A stretch of DNA of 64,000 nt. Origin: Cytobacillus solani. GTDB lineage: Bacteria; Bacillota; Bacilli; Bacillales; Cytobacillaceae. Numbering within the stretch: the first letter of the stretch is position 1; the number at the start of each line of letters is the position of its first letter. The stretch lies in NCBI RefSeq assembly GCF_001420595.1, contig NZ_LJIX01000006.1, positions 3,829,058 through 3,893,057 of the forward strand, read 5' to 3'. Below, piece by piece: positions 60,983 to 64,000 of this stretch. The position numbers and the translations under genes are program-made. The notes beneath the pieces are model-generated. The model was not told the DNA's origin. It did no database searches and saw nothing but the letters and a program-made list of their open reading frames with translations.

Positions 60983-62161
60983 TCACAGACTTGCTAATTT
61001 AATTTGCCCTCTTAATAAATTTGCGGCCTTACTCATTACCTCGAGCTTTTGAATAGCAATCACTTCACTATTCATCGGTCTTTGGGCAAAGGTTCCAAAC
61101 CCGCAATCTGGATTTAAATAGATTTGATTAGCCGGCATAAGCTTTAATAATTGATTGACCTTCTCAACAATTTCTTCTTCCGTTTCAATTTCTTCCGTTC
61201 GTGGATTCACAATTCCAAATCCAATTTCAGCATGAGTGAACTCCTTTATTGCCTCGATTTCCCCTGCTCTTGGTGTCGCATACTCAAGAACGAGCTGATC
61301 AACATTTACCCTTGATAAATAAGGGATAAGCGGGAAATATGGACCTCTTAGAAGGATATCGTCTTCTCTGCTCCAATTCCCGCGGCAAATATGGACTCCT
61401 AATTTTGTTCCTCTGCCTCGCATGCCTTCCATCACTTGATTCATTAACCCTAGAGCAAACTCAATTTCCACCTCTGCATCCGCTTTTGCAGTCAAAGCTC
61501 CACACATAAATGTGCGATTGGCATTCTTTTGTGTAAATACGAGCTCAGTCAGTACAGGTTCATCGAATTGCACAAAATCGACGCCTTCGGCAATCAGATC
61601 TTCCAATTCTTCTCTTAAAACGCTTACAATATCGATTGCTAAGTCTTCTTTCGTTGGATAAGCTTCTTCCGATAGCCCTTCAACCCACATGGATCTTGTT
61701 AATAAATAGGGACCAGGAAGCGTTACTTTTATTTTTCTATCCGTATGCTTCTTTAAAAAACGAAAGTCATTTAATGCAAGCGGTTTTTTTCGGCTGATTT
61801 TCCCTGCTGCTGCAGGATTAGATAGGGAAAATGCAGGAACATCAAGCGTACCGAGAATTTCTTCAAAACTTGCTTTATCATCAATGTATTCTAGCAATTC
61901 AGAGACTGTTAGCATTTTCACATTATGTAAATGCTCAGCAACAAACGAAATATAATTATCTCTTCTTTGCTCGCCATCAGATACAATATCTATGCCTGCT
62001 TCTTCTTGCAGACGGAGGCATTCAATAACCGCTTGATCCGCAACCGCTTGAAATGCCTCATCTGTCATTCTGCCTGCTCTTTTTTCTCTCATCGCCTTCT
62101 GCACTTCAACCGACCTAGGCCAGCTGCCAATGACAGATGTAGGAAAGAGTGTTGATTCCAT
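60983..62161 (-). CDS. MetE-family (cobalamin-independent, core-type) methyltransferase
   Basis: 392 residues, corresponding only to the catalytic C-terminal half of MetE. Zinc ligands are visible: HxC in LGVHICRGN, Glu in LVLEYATPRAG, and Cys in YLNPDCGFG. The N-terminus FPTSVIGSWPRS is unlike B. subtilis YxjG/YxjH (FRADHVGSLLRP). Could transfer a methyl group to homocysteine or another thiol; some relatives handle coenzyme M or methylated thiols. The neighbours (TusA, DsrE, OsmC) suggest a thiol or persulfide partner. 11 bases after the TusA-OsmC fusion gene. Confidence 0.85.
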   Translation of the reverse strand: MESTLFPTSVIGSWPRSVEVQKAMREKRAGRMTDEAFQAVADQAVIECLRLQEEAGIDIVSDGEQRRDNYISFVAEHLHNVKMLTVSELLEYIDDKASFEEILGTLDVPAFSLSNPAAAGKISRKKPLALNDFRFLKKHTDRKIKVTLPGPYLLTRSMWVEGLSEEAYPTKEDLAIDIVSVLREELEDLIAEGVDFVQFDEPVLTELVFTQKNANRTFMCGALTAKADAEVEIEFALGLMNQVMEGMRGRGTKLGVHICRGNWSREDDILLRGPYFPLIPYLSRVNVDQLVLEYATPRAGEIEAIKEFTHAEIGFGIVNPRTEEIETEEEIVEKVNQLLKLMPANQIYLNPDCGFGTFAQRPMNSEVIAIQKLEVMSKAANLLRGQIKLASL

Positions 62162-62172
62162 CGTATTTCCTC

Positions 62173-62886
62173 CTAATATACAATTGAAAAGGTCAGTTTG
62201 ATTTCAACTGCTTTTTTCAACGTTTGATAGATAGGTGATTTATTTAAAGTAATTTGCCAAATCTCTTTCAACAAATCTTCATCCGCTGCTGACGATACAT
62301 AGCATGTACCTGAAATCTGCTGTATGCTCGGACTCCCGTTTTCTTCAATTTCCATATGAGATAAAATATTTTCGATGGAACCTTTAAGCGAAAGCTCGAT
62401 TTGATCAACAACGACATTCCTTCTAGATGCATGCGCTTTGAAGCCAACTGTTAAGCATGAAGCAAGGGAAGCAATGAAATAATCGATTGAACTAGGAGCA
62501 TCCACACGAGCACTAAATTCTGCTGGCTGACCTGAGTAAAAATGGTGATTTCTTGCAAATACTTTAGCCTTTAAATCCTTCTCCCCTTGCACACGAACAT
62601 TCCATTTGTACCCTTTCGCAGCCGCAAGATCGCTCTCTAATGCTGATTTGCTTTGACCTTTTCGTACAAAATACCTAACCGTATTCTCACCTGGTTCTGA
62701 TCCGATAAATTCATGCTTGACCATTCGGCACCATGCTGGTAAATCATCAGCAACCGTTCTTTCTCTGCTTCTAATTTCCAAAACTTGTCCGGGATCAAGA
62801 GGACTCATACTCTTATTAATAATTAATAACAAACCTGACCCGCAATCAAGGTCTCCACCATCGCAAACGGCATGAGGATTTAACAT
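62173..62886 (-). CDS. TusA-OsmC fusion protein
   Basis: 237 residues in two parts. Residues about 1-78 resemble TusA/SirA: DGGDLDCGSGLLLIINKSM, then DDLPAWCRMVKHEFIG and YFVRKGQ. The usual Cys-Pro is Cys-Gly. Residues about 85-237 form an OsmC domain with SLASCLTVGFKAHA as its first Cys site; at the second Cys site the sequence reads NKSPIYQTLKKAVEI, so that Cys is replaced by Ser. The protein may move sulfur from the TusA Cys to the single OsmC Cys. Middle of the five-gene operon. Confidence 0.85.
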   Translation of the reverse strand: MLNPHAVCDGGDLDCGSGLLLIINKSMSPLDPGQVLEIRSRERTVADDLPAWCRMVKHEFIGSEPGENTVRYFVRKGQSKSALESDLAAAKGYKWNVRVQGEKDLKAKVFARNHHFYSGQPAEFSARVDAPSSIDYFIASLASCLTVGFKAHASRRNVVVDQIELSLKGSIENILSHMEIEENGSPSIQQISGTCYVSSAADEDLLKEIWQITLNKSPIYQTLKKAVEIKLTFSIVY

Positions 62887-62910
62887 GAGAGCTGCCCCCT
62901 AACGGAAAAA

Positions 62911-63273
62911 TTAATATGTAATCGAAGCTGCACCTTGTGTTAGGAATTCTACTAATCTAGCTCCTCCGACGATTGTTGCTCCTTCTATTAAATTATCCTC
63001 TGATAGCCCTCTCTTTTTGTAACAAGGACTGCATACCCAAATGATTCCTCCCGCTTCAACAAATTGATCCATTAATTGCTTTAATGGCGCAAAGCCTTCT
63101 TCATGAATATCTTCTGCATATCCCTTTTCAGCTAGAAATGCACCTTCAACATTTAAAAAGACAACTGTTTCCTGACCAGATGCAACGGCAGCATTGGCTA
63201 CTACAAACCCAACCGTTGCTTTATCTGTATCATTTTTAGCACTTGTAATACTCACTGCGAATTTTCCTGACAT
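62911..63273 (-). CDS. DsrE-family sulfur-relay protein
   Basis: 120 residues from ATG at 63273 (GGAGG upstream). DsrE/YchN-like fold: FAVSITSAKNDTDKATVGFVV, EGAFLAEKG, and a Cys pair in IWVCSPCYKKRG that is the likely persulfide carrier, followed by EDNLIEGATIVGGARLVEFL. Partner of TusA-like proteins in sulfur transfer. Confidence 0.88.
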   Translation of the reverse strand: MSGKFAVSITSAKNDTDKATVGFVVANAAVASGQETVVFLNVEGAFLAEKGYAEDIHEEGFAPLKQLMDQFVEAGGIIWVCSPCYKKRGLSEDNLIEGATIVGGARLVEFLTQGAASITY

Positions 63274-63322
63274 GATGATTCCTCCCAAAATTTAGTTTAC
63301 TAGATTAGATAATTGGTCTAAG

Positions 63323-63565
63323 CTACTTTCCTTTTTTAATAAAATAATGGCTGATATTCCCTTCATCGAGACGGTTTATCAATGTATGGTGCTGCATTCG
63401 GCACCATGCAGGCAAATCTTCACGTGCACCAGGGTCATACGAGATCACTTTAATGATTTCCCCCTCTGCCATTTTCCTCATCGTAAGGAATAAATTCATT
63501 ATTAGCTCTCCACACCCAGTCGGGCCGGCATCATAAGTGACATCTACTGAAATGTGACTTTCCAT
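63323..63565 (-). CDS. TusA-like sulfur carrier protein
   Basis: 80 residues: SVDVTYDAGPTGCGELIMNL, ISYDPGAREDLPAWCRMQHH and HYFIKKGK, the TusA pattern. The Cys is followed by Gly-Glu, not Pro-x-P, like the N-terminal domain of the fusion protein at 62173. A second Cys lies in PAWCRM. GGTGGTG ribosome binding site. First gene of the operon. Confidence 0.85.
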   Translation of the reverse strand: MESHISVDVTYDAGPTGCGELIMNLFLTMRKMAEGEIIKVISYDPGAREDLPAWCRMQHHTLINRLDEGNISHYFIKKGK

Positions 63566-63633
63566 TTGACACCACCTTTTTATACGATTAATGATAAAAA
63601 AGAAGAAAATAGACTTGGAACCTCTAATAAATA

Positions 63634-63656
63634 AAAGCGCTTTCCTCCCAATTATA
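63634..63656 (-). promoter_or_regulatory. Promoter -10 and cre-like box of the sulfur operon
   Basis: Minus strand TATAAT (63651-63656), then GGAAAGCGCTTTTA (63634-63647), a cre-like sequence with two mismatches, near the expected start of transcription. No good -35 is seen. CcpA repression by roadblock is possible. Confidence 0.5.
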
Positions 63657-63847
63657 ATGAATACGTTTTACAAAATAAATTCAATCTATCTATAGTATCG
63701 ATGAATATGTATCGTCTTTTCGAATAGATAGAGAATCATTCTAATTAGTAAAGTTCAAACTCAAGAAATTTTGTGCATATTATGTATTTCATTACGAATC
63801 GTTTATAATTGTTAAGTAAATTAAGGATGAAATAAGTTGGTGACGAA

Positions 63848-64000
63848 ATGAAGTATGATGTAATAGTGATTGGCGGAGGCCCTTCAGGTTTGATGGCAGC
63901 CATTGGCGCGGCTGAAAACAAAGCAAAAGTTCTCCTTATTGATAAAGGGGACAAGCTAGGAAGAAAGCTTGCCATTTCAGGCGGGGGAAGGTGCAATGTC
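63848..64000 (+). CDS. ytfP: FAD-dependent oxidoreductase YtfP (HI0933/BaiN-like), 5' part
   Basis: 51 codons up to the window edge. Begins [18 protein letters not shown], a dinucleotide-binding GxGxxG, then [20 protein letters not shown], the signature of the HI0933-like flavoprotein family. In B. subtilis ytfP neighbours ytgP; here the sulfur cluster lies between them. TATAAT at 63804-63809 may be its -10. Confidence 0.92.
   Translation, partial: MKYDVIVIGGGPSGLMAAIGAAENKAKVLLIDKGDKLGRKLAISGGGRCNV

Noticed and set aside
63745-63996. Minus-strand frame at the right edge
   Set aside because: It is the shadow of the clear ytfP start with its FAD-binding motif on the plus strand.

Overview
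The window looks like the chromosome of an aerobic, motile, spore-forming type of Bacillaceae (Bacillus sensu lato, for example the Neobacillus/Cytobacillus/Mesobacillus groups). It is AT-rich, uses strong AGGAGG ribosome binding sites and intrinsic terminators, and its backbone follows the Bacillus subtilis order around rpsD-tyrS-acsA-acuABC-motSP-ccpA-aroA-ytxJHG-murC-sftA-ytpQP-ytoP-ytzB-trmB-ytzH-ytmP-amyX-ytlRQP-pepV-ythPQ-ytzE-rsuA-murJ(ytgP)-ytfP. No transposase, prophage, CRISPR array, tRNA or rRNA gene was found.

Layout. 1-13.3 kb: the 5' tip of a trans-sulfuration-type PLP enzyme with a perfect cre box, a GAF-GGDEF diguanylate cyclase, an unknown membrane-anchored protein, rpsD with its leader, tyrS with a T-box, a class A penicillin-binding protein, and the acsA / acuABC pair for acetyl-CoA synthetase and its acetylation control. 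13.3-22.6 kb: Na+ stator motPS behind ccpA, aroA (chorismate mutase-DAHP synthase), a large FtsA-like actin-fold protein with repeated C-terminal modules, and the ytxGHJ stress operon with a sigma-B promoter. 22.6-32.3 kb: murC, a structured ORF-free segment, nicotinate phosphoribosyltransferase, sftA, ytpQ, ytpP, a lipoprotein, an ITP/XTP phosphatase, ytoP and ytzB.

32.5-45.6 kb is an accessory catabolic island between ytzB and trmB. One operon (enoyl-CoA hydratase, 3-hydroxyacyl-CoA dehydrogenase, acyl-CoA ligase, acyl-CoA dehydrogenase, alpha/beta hydrolase, permease, then an aldehyde dehydrogenase) has a near-perfect sigma-54 promoter with two palindromic upstream sites. Upstream of that is a complete SAM-I riboswitch (promoter, aptamer, antiterminator, terminator) pointing into the same operon. 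A second operon encodes a 3-hydroxyisobutyryl-CoA hydrolase-like protein, a PAS/sigma-54 activator and an atypical crotonase. A P-loop/Asp23-like gene of unknown role is divergent from the riboswitch. This combination of SAM control and sigma-54 control over a beta-oxidation-like pathway is the most unusual feature of the window; the substrate is unknown, and an organosulfur acid is one hypothesis.

45.7-60.2 kb returns to backbone genes. 60.5-63.6 kb is a second accessory cluster between murJ(ytgP) and ytfP: TusA-like, DsrE-like, TusA-OsmC fusion, a core-type MetE-family methyltransferase and a second OsmC, apparently one sulfur-handling operon. The window ends inside ytfP. A family of small intergenic repeats with shared ends (AAAAGCGYAAGCGCC ... 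CTAGACAAT) occurs at least three times.

All gene identities are from reading the translated sequence against remembered family signatures and B. subtilis synteny; no database search was run.
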